The notes under the pieces: model-generated
What the model was told of the DNA's origin: nothing
Database searches by the model: none
The model's input: only the letters and a program-made list of their open reading frames with translations
Shown: positions 26,620 through 37,175 of the stretch, piece by piece
Layout: each line of letters starts with the position of its first letter
Numbering within the stretch: the stretch's first letter is position 1
Made by a program: the position numbers and the translations under genes
DNA from: Bacteroidota bacterium
GTDB lineage: Bacteria > Bacteroidota > Bacteroidia > Bacteroidales > FEN-979
Direction of reading: 5' to 3'
DNA length: 64,000 bases
Assembly (NCBI GenBank): GCA_026391735.1
Contig: JAPLDL010000011.1
Span: 90,698-154,697, forward strand

Positions 26620-29115
26620 ATGAAAATTTCCTATAACTGGCTGAGGCAATATATTAAGACAGAACTGTCGCCTGAAAAATTGGCAGAGCTGCTTACGGGT
26701 TGCGGTCTGGAAGTTGAAAGTATTGAGGAATTTCATAGTGTGAAAGGTGGCTTGAAAGGAGTTGTTATTGGAGAGGTTCTTAGTTGTACCAAACACCCTG
26801 ATTCCGATCATCTTTCATTAACCACGGTCGACATCGGGCAGGCCAATCCATTAAAGATTGTTTGCGGTGCCCCTAATGTCGCTGCAGGCCAAAAAGTTGC
26901 TGTCGCCGGGCCTGGCACAACATTGTATTTTAATGAGAAAGAACTGACGCTGCAAAAAACAAAGATACGGGGTGAAGTCTCGGAAGGAATGATCTGTGCC
27001 GAGGACGAGCTTGGGTTGGGAAAAGATCATGCCGGTATCATGGTATTATCACCTGAGGCTAAAACAGGTAGGCCTGCTTCGGAATATTTCGGCATTGAGC
27101 ATGACTGGGTGCTGACCATAGGTTTGACGCCAAACCGTGCCGATGCTGCATCTCATATAGGTGTTGCCAGGGATCTCGCTGCCGTTATTAATAATTTCGG
27201 GAGATCTGAACCCCTTGAAAAAAGCAGACTTCAAATTCAGCTACCTGACGTATCGGCATTCAAACAGGACAATGATAACCATGTCATCGGGATAACTATT
27301 GAAGACCCCATGGCCTGTAAGAGGTACACAGGTCTTACCCTCACGGGGATCAAAGTGGCCGAATCACCTTCATGGCTGAAAAACAGGCTGAACGCAATTG
27401 GCGTGAGGCCGATCAATAATATCGTGGATGTCACAAATTTTATCCTGATGGAGCTTGGTCAGCCCTTGCATGCGTTTGATACAGACAGGATCACAGGAAA
27501 GGATGTCATTGTAAGAAAGTATCCTTCAGGAACAAAGTTTACAACCCTGGATGACGTTGAGCGAGAACTGGGAGCTGATGACCTGATGATCTGCAGCAAG
27601 ACAGAACCCATGTGCATTGCCGGAGTATTCGGGGGACTGAATTCGGGCGTAACTTCAGATACAACCTCTGTTTTCCTTGAAAGCGCTTATTTTGACCCTG
27701 TCCATATTCGAAGGACTGCCCGGTATCATGGACTTTCAACCGATGCCTCCTTCCGTTTCGAGAGGGGTGCCGATTATAATATTACAGTATACGCCATACA
27801 GAGGGCTGCCCTGTTAATAAAAGAGGTTGCAGGAGGAGAGATTTCTTCCCCCGTGATTGATGTATATCCCAAACCTATCGGTCCTGCAACAGTGTTCCTT
27901 TCATGGGTCAACCTTGACCGCCTTATCGGGAAAACCCTGAACAGGCAGGTGGTCAGAGATATTCTGACCGACATAGGAATGCAGGTAACAGGAAATCCGC
28001 AGTCAGGTACAGAAGGCTTGGAAATTACTGTACCTTCCTATAAAGTCGATGTAACCCGGGATGTTGACGTCATCGAAGAGATTCTGAGGATTTACGGGTA
28101 CAACAATGTAGAGATTCTTCCTGAAGTCAGATCATCCATGTCGTTTACCAGGAGGCCGGATCCCGACAAAGTCAGGAATGTTGTTTCTGATTATCTTTCG
28201 GCAAACGGCTTCAATGAGATTATGAACAACTCCCTCACCCGTTCGGTGTATTACGGACTTACTGAGGATTTTCCTATCCAACAATGTGTCAAAATACTGA
28301 ATCCCATCAGCCGCGACCTGGATGTGATGAGGCAGAATCTTTTATACGGCTGCCTTGAAAGCATGATCTATAATCTCAACCGTAAATCGGCCGACCTGAA
28401 GTTTTATGAATTCGGCACCGTTTACCTGAAGGCTTCGGGACAGGATGATCCTGTAAAGGGCTATCATGAAGAAAGCCATCTTTCCATGGCAATTACTGGC
28501 AGGTCGGCTGCCGAAAACTGGAATTCAGGGTCAGGCTCGGTCAACTGGTTTGATTTATCAGGATACATCCAGGCTGTTTTCAGTAAACTTGGCATAGGAG
28601 ATAAGGCCGGGATTCCAGGCAGAAGGATAATCCGCAAAAAGTATTCAGGTACTGTATTTTCAAATGGACAGATATTTTCTGTCAATGACAAAGTCATAGG
28701 AATGTCGGGATTGTTGTCGCGAAACATCCTGAAACAGTTTGACATCAAACAGGATGTCTATTACGGGGAATTTGACTGGAGCTCAATTCTTTCGATGGTC
28801 CCGGTAAAGGAAACACAATACAGGGAGCTACCCAGGTTTCCCGAGGTAAGACGTGACCTTGCCCTTTTACTTGATGAGACAGTGAAGTTTGAAGAAATTG
28901 AAAACCTGGCCTACCAGACTGAAAAGAAACTTTTGAAACACGTCGGGCTGTTTGATGTATACGAAGGGGAGAAGCTTGGAAAAGGAAAAAAATCCTATGC
29001 GGTTAGTTTCACTCTGCGGGATGAGGAAAAAACCCTGACGGATAAAGAAATAGATAAATGCATGGATCGCCTGATCATTGCATTCAGTAATAATTTCAAA
29101 GCACAGGTAAGATAA
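26620..29115 (+). CDS. pheT: Phenylalanyl-tRNA synthetase beta subunit
   Basis: 831 residues in the bacterial long form. An N-terminal tRNA-binding (EMAP-like) domain contains IGEVLSCTKHPDSDHLSLTT (about 45-150). It is followed by the B3/B4 editing region, the B5 domain, the catalytic-like core (RFERGAD, then RPINNIVDVTNFILMELGQPLHAFD) and a C-terminal ferredoxin-fold anticodon-binding domain. It works as an alpha2-beta2 enzyme with PheS, which is not in this window. Confidence 0.97.
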   Translation: MKISYNWLRQYIKTELSPEKLAELLTGCGLEVESIEEFHSVKGGLKGVVIGEVLSCTKHPDSDHLSLTTVDIGQANPLKIVCGAPNVAAGQKVAVAGPGTTLYFNEKELTLQKTKIRGEVSEGMICAEDELGLGKDHAGIMVLSPEAKTGRPASEYFGIEHDWVLTIGLTPNRADAASHIGVARDLAAVINNFGRSEPLEKSRLQIQLPDVSAFKQDNDNHVIGITIEDPMACKRYTGLTLTGIKVAESPSWLKNRLNAIGVRPINNIVDVTNFILMELGQPLHAFDTDRITGKDVIVRKYPSGTKFTTLDDVERELGADDLMICSKTEPMCIAGVFGGLNSGVTSDTTSVFLESAYFDPVHIRRTARYHGLSTDASFRFERGADYNITVYAIQRAALLIKEVAGGEISSPVIDVYPKPIGPATVFLSWVNLDRLIGKTLNRQVVRDILTDIGMQVTGNPQSGTEGLEITVPSYKVDVTRDVDVIEEILRIYGYNNVEILPEVRSSMSFTRRPDPDKVRNVVSDYLSANGFNEIMNNSLTRSVYYGLTEDFPIQQCVKILNPISRDLDVMRQNLLYGCLESMIYNLNRKSADLKFYEFGTVYLKASGQDDPVKGYHEESHLSMAITGRSAAENWNSGSGSVNWFDLSGYIQAVFSKLGIGDKAGIPGRRIIRKKYSGTVFSNGQIFSVNDKVIGMSGLLSRNILKQFDIKQDVYYGEFDWSSILSMVPVKETQYRELPRFPEVRRDLALLLDETVKFEEIENLAYQTEKKLLKHVGLFDVYEGEKLGKGKKSYAVSFTLRDEEKTLTDKEIDKCMDRLIIAFSNNFKAQVR

Positions 29116-29148
29116 GCCTGTCGAAAAAAAACGTTTAAATCAAAAACT

Positions 29149-30798
29149 ATGGCAGCAAATAAAAAAAATGTTTACTCGGTCAGCCCTGACGGGGAAAAAT
29201 ATCCCCTTCCTTGTGAGAAGGATTACGAAAAAGAGCTTCAGCGGATTGAAAAACTTGTTGTAAAAGCGCGGAAGGAAAAGAAGGAGATCGTCGTTGTGAT
29301 GGGCCTGGGTTTTGTAGGCGCGGTTATGGCTGCTATTGTTGCTGATACCAGGAACAAGAAAGGCGTTCACAGCAAATTTGTTATTGGTTGTCAGCGCCCC
29401 AGCCCCAGGAGCTATTGGAAAATTGATTTGATGAACCGTGGTTTGTCGCCAGTGAAAGCCGAAGATCCCGAAGTGGATGAGCTTATTGATCGCTGCGTTC
29501 TGAAGAAGAAGACCCTTGTTGCTACATATAACAGTGATTGCTTGAAATTTGCAGATTGTGTTGTTGTGGATGTTCAATGCGATTTTTCCAAAAAAGAACT
29601 TGGGAATATGAGGACGGGCGAAGCCGACATGGCTGCATTGGAAGATACTATGAGGACCATTGGTGAGAAAATCGGTCCCAAATGTCTTGTCCTCATTGAA
29701 ACCACTGTTGCACCGGGAACTACAGAGTTTGTAGCCTGGCCTATTCTGAAGAAAGAATTCCAGAAACGCGGGATAAAAGAGACACCTTTGCTTGCACACA
29801 GTTTTGAACGGGTAATGCCTGGCAAAGATTATGTGGCATCTATCAGGGATTTCTGGAGGGTTTGTTCCGGTTGTGAGGAAATTGCACGTAAAAGGGTTGA
29901 AAAATTCCTGCACGAGGTGCTGAATACCAAGGATTTTCCGCTTACTGTGATGGACCGGCCTATCGAATCGGAAACCACGAAAATAGTCGAGAATTCATAT
30001 CGTGCAGCAATCCTCGCTTATTTGCATGAATGGAGTCTCTTCGCTGAGCGCAATGGAGTTGACCTTATCAAGGTCATAAAAGCTATTAAGATGAGGCCGA
30101 CCCACAGCAATATAATATTTCCGGGTCCGGGTATAGGCGGTTATTGCCTTCCTAAGGATGGCGGGTTGGGATACTGGGCGTACAAGCACATCCTTGGCTT
30201 TGAAGATGGTGATAAATTATTCAAGATCACGCCGACTGCGATTGATATCAATGACACCCGTGCCCTGCATGTAGCCGAACTTACCCGTGATGCCCTGCGC
30301 AACATGGGACGTTATATTGCCGGTTCACAGGTGCTGCTTTGTGGTGCTTCTTACCGGCAGGATGTTGGCGATACACGTTACAGCGGAAGCGAAATGGTTG
30401 TGCGCAAGCTCACAGAGATGAGCGCTGAGATCAAGGTTCATGATCCGTATGTTGAACACTGGTATGAACTGGAAGAGCAGGACACATACCCTTCGCCCGG
30501 GAGTTCATGGAAAAGGTTCTTCCGCAACCAGGAAGGCTTAAAGAACACGGTTGTATCCAAAGATATTAAAAAGTCCATCAAGGGTGTGGATGCTCTGATC
30601 CTTGCTGTTCCTCATACTCATTACCTGAGTCTTGATCCTGATGACATTGTGAAGTGGGCCGGTGGACCGATAGCAGTTGTGGATGCCTTTGGTATCCTCG
30701 ACGATGTAAAAATCAGGCGTTATTTCGAACTGGGCTGCGAGGTCAAAGCTTTAGGCCGGGGGCACCTGGCAAGACTCAAGAGAGAAGTGAGAAAGTGA
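29149..30798 (+). CDS. Nucleotide-sugar dehydrogenase (UDP-glucose/GDP-mannose dehydrogenase family), long form
   Basis: 549 residues, over 100 longer than common UDP-glucose dehydrogenases. The first 45 residues are a charged extension. VVVMGLGFVGAVMAA (about 48-62) is the Rossmann motif, ETTVAPGTTEF the serine/threonine site, and GPGIGGYCLPKDGG carries the catalytic cysteine, about residue 333. A C-terminal UDP-binding domain includes LLCGASYRQDVGDTRYSGSE. It should oxidise a nucleotide sugar to its uronic acid. UDP-GlcNAc for the WbpB-D-E pathway at the start of the window is possible but unproven. Confidence 0.88.
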   Translation: MAANKKNVYSVSPDGEKYPLPCEKDYEKELQRIEKLVVKARKEKKEIVVVMGLGFVGAVMAAIVADTRNKKGVHSKFVIGCQRPSPRSYWKIDLMNRGLSPVKAEDPEVDELIDRCVLKKKTLVATYNSDCLKFADCVVVDVQCDFSKKELGNMRTGEADMAALEDTMRTIGEKIGPKCLVLIETTVAPGTTEFVAWPILKKEFQKRGIKETPLLAHSFERVMPGKDYVASIRDFWRVCSGCEEIARKRVEKFLHEVLNTKDFPLTVMDRPIESETTKIVENSYRAAILAYLHEWSLFAERNGVDLIKVIKAIKMRPTHSNIIFPGPGIGGYCLPKDGGLGYWAYKHILGFEDGDKLFKITPTAIDINDTRALHVAELTRDALRNMGRYIAGSQVLLCGASYRQDVGDTRYSGSEMVVRKLTEMSAEIKVHDPYVEHWYELEEQDTYPSPGSSWKRFFRNQEGLKNTVVSKDIKKSIKGVDALILAVPHTHYLSLDPDDIVKWAGGPIAVVDAFGILDDVKIRRYFELGCEVKALGRGHLARLKREVRK

Positions 30799-30835
30799 TT
30801 TACGATTTACGAATTAGGATTTACGAATTAGGATT
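30799..30835. repeat. Short tandem duplication between the dehydrogenase and the sigma-54 activator gene
   Basis: GATTTACGAATTAG occurs twice in tandem, preceded by a partial TTTACGA copy, and fills the whole 37-base gap. The last copy carries the bases before the ATG at 30836. Confidence 0.7.
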
Positions 30836-32065
30836 ATGGATGTTCAAATGATCAAGCAGAGATTTGGCATTATCGGGAGTTCTCCACTCCTGGACAGGGC
30901 TATTGATATCGCCCGCCAGGTTGCTGCTACGGATATTACTGTGCTGATCTCAGGTGAAAGCGGGACCGGAAAGGAGTTCTTCCCCAAGATAATCCATCAG
31001 TTGAGTGCAAGAAAGCACGGATCGTATATCGCGGTAAACTGCGGAGCGATTCCAGAAGGTACTATTGATTCGGAGCTTTTCGGGCACGAAAAAGGATCAT
31101 TTACAGGTGCGCATGAGGCCCGTAAAGGTTATTTTGAAGTAGTGAACGGGGGAACAATCTTCCTTGATGAGGTAGCCGAGCTGCCCCTTGGAACCCAGGT
31201 CAGGCTGTTAAGAGTGCTTGAAAGCGGTGAGTTCATCCGTGTTGGCTCTTCAAAGGTGTTGAAAACAAATGCCAGGGTCGTCGCTGCAACCAATGTAAAT
31301 ATACCCGATGCCGTTGCAGGAGGGAGATTCAGGCAGGACTTATATTACAGGTTGAATACTGTTCCTATTTTTGTACCTGCTTTAAGGGACAGGCAGGATG
31401 ATATTTACCTTCTTTTCAGGAAGTTTGCTGCGGATGCTGCTGAGAAGTACAGGATGCCTGCCATTCAGCTGGACGATGATGCCCAGAAGATACTGGTATC
31501 TTACCGTTGGCCGGGAAATATCAGGCAACTTAAGAACCTTGCCGAACAGATCTCCATTATCGAGAAGACCAGGTTCATCGATGCTCCAACGCTCACTAAA
31601 TACATGCCACAGGCGCATTCAAGCGACCTCCCGGTTTTGTACAAGGGGCAGGATACCGGAAATTTCTCAGAAAGGGATCTTCTTTACAAAGTGCTTTTTG
31701 ATATGAAGAAAGATATGAACGACCTGAAACAGCTGGTAATGAATCTTCTTCAAAATGAGCAGGCACTCGGGAGTTCCCAATCTGAAAACTACCAGCTTAT
31801 TAAAAAGCTGTATCAGGATTTCGGAGAGGGAAAAGAACAGTCCCATCCGATTATTGTGCAGGCCAGTGACAGGTCTATGACTGATACAGAAGCAATCCAG
31901 GAACCTGAAGAGGTCGAGGAATCCCTTTCACTTGAAAAGAAAGAAAAGGATTATATCAGGAAGGCTTTAGATAAATATAAAGGCAGGAGAAAAGAGGCTG
32001 CCCGCGAACTTGGAATTTCGGAAAGGACTTTGTACAGGAAGATCAAAGATTACAACCTTGAATAA
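30836..32065 (+). CDS. Sigma-54-dependent transcriptional activator (AAA+ plus Fis-type HTH, no sensory domain)
   Basis: 409 residues. The AAA+ domain starts almost at the N-terminus: Walker [10 protein letters not shown] (about 39-47), GSFTGA at 87-92 in place of the usual GAFTGA, and Walker B GGTIFLDE (105-112). [11 protein letters not shown] and [13 protein letters not shown] follow. A variable linker leads to a Fis-type HTH at the end ([23 protein letters not shown]). No receiver, GAF or PAS domain precedes it, so activity must be controlled otherwise. The lptE-secG neighbourhood suggests an envelope regulon, an inference from context. Confidence 0.93.
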   Translation: MDVQMIKQRFGIIGSSPLLDRAIDIARQVAATDITVLISGESGTGKEFFPKIIHQLSARKHGSYIAVNCGAIPEGTIDSELFGHEKGSFTGAHEARKGYFEVVNGGTIFLDEVAELPLGTQVRLLRVLESGEFIRVGSSKVLKTNARVVAATNVNIPDAVAGGRFRQDLYYRLNTVPIFVPALRDRQDDIYLLFRKFAADAAEKYRMPAIQLDDDAQKILVSYRWPGNIRQLKNLAEQISIIEKTRFIDAPTLTKYMPQAHSSDLPVLYKGQDTGNFSERDLLYKVLFDMKKDMNDLKQLVMNLLQNEQALGSSQSENYQLIKKLYQDFGEGKEQSHPIIVQASDRSMTDTEAIQEPEEVEESLSLEKKEKDYIRKALDKYKGRRKEAARELGISERTLYRKIKDYNLE

Positions 32066-32117
32066 CATTGAAAGAATTTACCGGCATGTATAAACTGGGA
32101 TTTAAATTTATTTGAAA

Positions 32118-32630
32118 ATGATAAGGAGAACTTGTTTTTACCTTCTGATGGCTCTTTTCGCATTACTGCCCCAGACCTCCTGCAAAGTCAGCTATTCATT
32201 TACCGGAGCTTCTATTTCACCTGATGTCAAAACGGTGGATATTCCTTTCATGATCAATAGTGCTTCGCTGGTTGACCCGACCCTGAGCCGTTATCTGACG
32301 AATGCGTTAAGAGATTATTTTACAACGCAGACCAGTCTGCAGATGGTTGAAAGGAACGGAGACCTTGAACTTACCGGAAATATAACCGGCTATGGTGTAA
32401 CCCCGGTGGCTATACAGGGCAATGAGACTGCTGCGATGAACCGTTTGACCATAACGGTCAGTATCAAGTTCGTCAACAAGAAGAATACGAAACAGAATTT
32501 TGAAAGTTCATTTTCAAGGTACCAGGATTACCCTGTAGCTGATCTTTCCACTGTTCAGGACCGGCTTAATGCAGTAATCATAGATCAGCTGGTCCAGGAC
32601 ATTTTCAATAAATCGGTTGTCAACTGGTAA
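32118..32630 (+). CDS. lptE: LptE-family lipopolysaccharide assembly lipoprotein
   Basis: 170 residues with a lipoprotein-type signal ending at PQTSC (Cys22). The mature part opens with YSFTGASI and includes SRYLTNALRDYF, as in the Bacteroidota LptE family. LptE plugs and supports the outer-membrane LPS translocon LptD; LptD itself is not here. The ATG at 32118 is preferred over the in-frame TTG at 32112. Confidence 0.88.
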   Translation: MIRRTCFYLLMALFALLPQTSCKVSYSFTGASISPDVKTVDIPFMINSASLVDPTLSRYLTNALRDYFTTQTSLQMVERNGDLELTGNITGYGVTPVAIQGNETAAMNRLTITVSIKFVNKKNTKQNFESSFSRYQDYPVADLSTVQDRLNAVIIDQLVQDIFNKSVVNW

Positions 32631-32645
32631 TAGTGAATTGAGGCT

Positions 32646-32653
32646 TATATTTG
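32646..32653 (+). promoter_or_regulatory. TAnnTTTG element abutting the start of the acidic-repeat protein gene
   Basis: TATATTTG is an exact match, but its last base lies only five bases before the ATG at 32658. If used, transcription would begin at or next to the A of the start codon, giving a leaderless message. Confidence 0.3.
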
Positions 32654-32657
32654 TATT

Positions 32658-33887
32658 ATGAACCGGCAGCAATTTTCGGAACTTGTGAAAGATCCCCGGG
32701 CTCTTGGTGAAGAAACCATCGGAGAGCTCGAGAATATACTTAAACAATATCCGTATTGTCAAACGGCACAGGTTCTGTTAACCTTTAACCTTCTTCAGCA
32801 AAACCATTCCTCTTACCAATTACAGTTGAAGAGGGCGGTTGCTTACGCAGGTGACAGGAAGAAGCTTAAGGAGCTTCTTGAAGGGAATAAACCTGAAACT
32901 TCCCAGGTTAAGCTGTCAGATGTTTTACAGTCTGTTGCCGGATCTGAACCGGTAGGAACAGGATCTGAGCAAGTCAGTGCGGACCAGGTGATAGTCATGC
33001 CGGATCCAGAGCCTGTCATTATAAACAAGATGACAGACATGCCGGAACCAGAGCCTGTCCTGGCAGGTCAGGATATAACTTTACCTGAACCGGATTCTGA
33101 ATTTACTGAATCGGAAACAGCAATGCCTGTTATCCCTGAAGAGATGCGGCCTAATCCTGAGGGTTATTATTCCCCGACGATCCCTGTATTACCCATTCCA
33201 GCTCCTGTTTTTCAGGAGGATGAGGCTCATGCATCAGTTCCGGTATCAGGATCAGTGATACCGGCTGAACCCCGGTCTGAGGTTTCCGGTGAAGATAAGT
33301 CTGTACCTTCAGAGCCTCGTCAGGAAAACTATATAGAGGAATCGGTTATCAGCGCCGAAGAATTGGCCCTTACATCCCCCCGGCCCCTATTGAGAACAAT
33401 AGAATCCGGAGCTTTTGCCGTTCCGCGTCATAACATTGCCAAGCCATCCGAAGTTCATCTGGAAAAATTATCTCAGGAGAACTTGCTGTCGATCGTTCGT
33501 AAGAGATTAGCCGAGATCAACGAGGAAAGATTTTTAAAAAGCCGGGCATCAGAACCAGTCGCCCCGGTAAGAAAACCTGACCCGGGGGAACCGGTATTGC
33601 GGCCGGTAAAAGACTTCAATAAATCAAAAGACGAACTGATTGAAAAATTCATCAAAGAGGAGCCCAAGATAGCAAGGCCAAAAAAAGAATTCTTTAATCC
33701 AGCCTCAATTTCTCAGCGTTCTAATATGGACGAAGAGGATATTGTTAGCGAAACCCTTGCCCTTTTATACGCGAAACAGGGTAATATGCAGAAAGCCATT
33801 CATATTTATGAGAAATTATCCTTGCGATTCTCCGAAAAAAGTCGTTACTTTGCGGCCCAAATTGAAAATCTCAAAGGAAATACATAA
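32658..33887 (+). CDS. Protein of unknown function with acidic proline-rich 14-residue repeats and a TPR-like C-terminus
   Basis: 409 residues. I do not recognise a named family. Residues 1-75 are helical. A disordered acidic, proline-rich region follows, containing three 14-residue units that begin MPDPEPV, MPEPEPV and LPEPDSE (nucleotides 32997-33122). A conserved-looking C-terminus from about residue 255 ends in a TPR-like hairpin (ETLALLYAKQGNMQKAIHIYEKL). No signal peptide is seen, so it is probably cytoplasmic. Its place between lptE and secG is consistent with an envelope-linked adaptor role. Confidence 0.8.
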   Translation: MNRQQFSELVKDPRALGEETIGELENILKQYPYCQTAQVLLTFNLLQQNHSSYQLQLKRAVAYAGDRKKLKELLEGNKPETSQVKLSDVLQSVAGSEPVGTGSEQVSADQVIVMPDPEPVIINKMTDMPEPEPVLAGQDITLPEPDSEFTESETAMPVIPEEMRPNPEGYYSPTIPVLPIPAPVFQEDEAHASVPVSGSVIPAEPRSEVSGEDKSVPSEPRQENYIEESVISAEELALTSPRPLLRTIESGAFAVPRHNIAKPSEVHLEKLSQENLLSIVRKRLAEINEERFLKSRASEPVAPVRKPDPGEPVLRPVKDFNKSKDELIEKFIKEEPKIARPKKEFFNPASISQRSNMDEEDIVSETLALLYAKQGNMQKAIHIYEKLSLRFSEKSRYFAAQIENLKGNT

Positions 33888-33946
33888 AAGGCTCTTTAGC
33901 CGGTTGTTATTCCGAAAAGCATTAACTAATTATTAAAAATTAAATT

Positions 33947-34306
33947 ATGGGTGTTTACATTGTTATTTCAGTTCTCATTCTCATTGCTTCAGCGTTGATG
34001 GTGCTGGTAGTTCTTGTCCAGAATTCAAAAGGCGGCGGGCTTGCCTCTAATTTCGCTTCTTCAAACCAGTATATGGGAGTAAGAAAAACTGCTGACTTCC
34101 TTGAAAAAACTACCTGGACCCTGGCGGTTGTATTGCTTGTGCTGAGTCTATTCTCAATCTTTTCCATTCCGAAAAACCAGGGAACCACACCGGTTCAGGA
34201 AAGTGAGATCAAGAAGCAGATTGATCAGTCAAAAGCATCTCCTGTAAAGGACTTTCAGCCTAATCCGGCAGGCGGACAGGCAGCTCCGGCGGGAAAGAAA
34301 AAATAA
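33947..34306 (+). CDS. secG: Preprotein translocase subunit SecG
   Basis: 119 residues with two transmembrane helices (about 4-22 and 56-75). The SecG hallmark between them is VLVQNSKGGGLASNFASSNQ, followed by RKTADFLEKTTW. SecG assists SecYE in protein export. The C-terminal tail, rich in proline and glycine, is longer than in E. coli but common in Bacteroidota. A terminator follows. Confidence 0.96.
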   Translation: MGVYIVISVLILIASALMVLVVLVQNSKGGGLASNFASSNQYMGVRKTADFLEKTTWTLAVVLLVLSLFSIFSIPKNQGTTPVQESEIKKQIDQSKASPVKDFQPNPAGGQAAPAGKKK

Positions 34307-34338
34307 AATATTTTCCTCCTGGGAAAACGTAAACAAAG

Positions 34339-34373
34339 CAAAGCTGTTTCCTTTCACCGGAGCAGCTTTTTTT
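34339..34373 (+). terminator. Intrinsic terminator after secG
   Basis: AAGCTG at 34341 pairs with CAGCTT at 34363, with an inner TCC/GGA match, and the stem ends in seven T residues. Confidence 0.7.
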
Positions 34374-34517
34374 ATCCAATGTCAGAATGTCAGAAAATAT
34401 GACAGCCGTTTTTCCCGGGAATAAATTTTGCTGAAAAAATGTCCTTATTTCTTCTAATAAGTTTTTTGGCATGATTTCTGACCCTAGTAAGAAAACTTAA
34501 GTGAATTTCATAATGTG

Positions 34518-34525
34518 TAACTTTA
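34518..34525 (+). promoter_or_regulatory. Possible -7 promoter element before groES
   Basis: TAACTTTA differs from TAnnTTTG only at the last base and gives a leader of about 8-13 nt before the groES ATG. No CIRCE inverted repeat (TTAGCACTC type) is present between 34374 and 34537, so HrcA control is unlikely. Confidence 0.3.
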
Positions 34526-34537
34526 AATAGTGTTAAA

Positions 34538-34816
34538 ATGGCAAAAGTAAAGATTAAACCACTGGCCGACCGCGTTCTGGTTGAACCAGCCCCGGCAGAA
34601 GAAAAGACCGCAGGTGGGATTATTATTCCTGATACTGCAAAAGAGAAACCGCAGAAAGGCACCGTTATGGCTGTTGGCCCCGGTAAAAAAGATGAACCTA
34701 TGACAGTTAAAATTGGTGACCTGGTTCTTTACGGAAAATATTCCGGAACGGAGATCACAATTGATGGCAGCAATTATCTCATCATGCGCGAATCAGATAT
34801 CGTAGCAGTTATCTGA
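34538..34816 (+). CDS. groES: Co-chaperonin GroES
   Basis: 92 residues, normal length. The family blocks are [27 protein letters not shown] at the start (with the mobile loop around the TAGGII segment), [15 protein letters not shown] and the terminal [11 protein letters not shown]. It caps GroEL to fold proteins in the cytoplasm. Followed after 55 bases by groEL in the same direction. Confidence 0.98.
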   Translation: MAKVKIKPLADRVLVEPAPAEEKTAGGIIIPDTAKEKPQKGTVMAVGPGKKDEPMTVKIGDLVLYGKYSGTEITIDGSNYLIMRESDIVAVI

Positions 34817-34835
34817 TCACCAATTGCATTAATGA

Positions 34836-36512
<1,677 letters not shown>

Positions 36513-36530
36513 AATCACAATCGTTTGTTC

Positions 36531-36560
36531 AAAAAAACCCTGCCATTGCAGGGTTTTTTT
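36531..36560. terminator. Intrinsic terminator after groEL
   Basis: A-run, CCCTGC, a four-base loop, GCAGGG and seven T residues form a near-perfect palindrome. It should work on both strands, although only groEL runs into it. Confidence 0.9.
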
Positions 36561-36573
36561 GTTTCCATTTTCG

Positions 36574-36581
36574 TAGTTTTG
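36574..36581 (+). promoter_or_regulatory. Bacteroidota -7 promoter element before the DUF4468-like gene
   Basis: TAGTTTTG matches TAnnTTTG. It leaves about 33 nt before the ATG at 36620 but almost none before the first in-frame ATG at 36587, supporting the later start. Confidence 0.5.
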
Positions 36582-36619
36582 AGAAAATGATTCTGAAACG
36601 GTTTAATAAACAATGTAAT

Positions 36620-37171
36620 ATGAAATCTCCTGTCTTCGTTTTCAGCATAATCCCGGGTTGCATCCTGGCAATTACTACAATTGGGCAGACGGTCTCATCC
36701 GGTTTACCTGTCGATCCTGATTCCAAGAAGATTACCTACCGGGATGTTGTGAACCAGGAAGGGAACCCTGGTTATTTGTATGATAAAGCGATACAATGGT
36801 TCAACTATTATTATTTGAGCCCCGCTTCAGTCTTTTCAGTTCAGGACAGGGTTAATGGCAAGGTGGAGGGTCTCGGGAGAGTGAGAGTTTACAATACAGA
36901 TACTAAAACAGGAACACATACCGACGGAGGCCTGGTCACCTATCAGATTAAAATTGAATTTAAGGATAACAAATACAGATATACTCTGACCGACTTCAAC
37001 CTTAAACTTGCTTCCCGTTTCCCTATTGAAAGATGGATGAATAAAGAGGATCCCGCTTACAATCCCAACTGGGATTCATACCTTTACCAGGTGGATACAA
37101 CAATGCAAAGGCTTGTTTCGACCCTGAAAGATAAAATGAAACCAACGGTTGTTAAAAAGGATGAGTGGTAA
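36620..37171 (+). CDS. Secreted protein, DUF4468-like
   Basis: 183 residues with a signal-peptide-like N-terminus. The mature part begins with a KITYRDVVNQEG strand and holds a YDKAIQWFNYYY helix, then paired strands (LVTYQIKIEFKDNKYRYTLTDF). This matches the DUF4468 (TBP-like fold) proteins common in Bacteroidota, whose role is unknown. The family call is by eye and moderately sure. The stop lies just before the rlmN start. Confidence 0.72.
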   Translation: MKSPVFVFSIIPGCILAITTIGQTVSSGLPVDPDSKKITYRDVVNQEGNPGYLYDKAIQWFNYYYLSPASVFSVQDRVNGKVEGLGRVRVYNTDTKTGTHTDGGLVTYQIKIEFKDNKYRYTLTDFNLKLASRFPIERWMNKEDPAYNPNWDSYLYQVDTTMQRLVSTLKDKMKPTVVKKDEW

Positions 37172-37175
37172 TCCA

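Noticed and set aside
34466..34482. TTGGCATGATTTCTGA upstream of groES as a sigma-54 promoter
   Set aside because: The -24 part resembles TGGCA, but the -12 part (TTGC) is missing at the required spacing.
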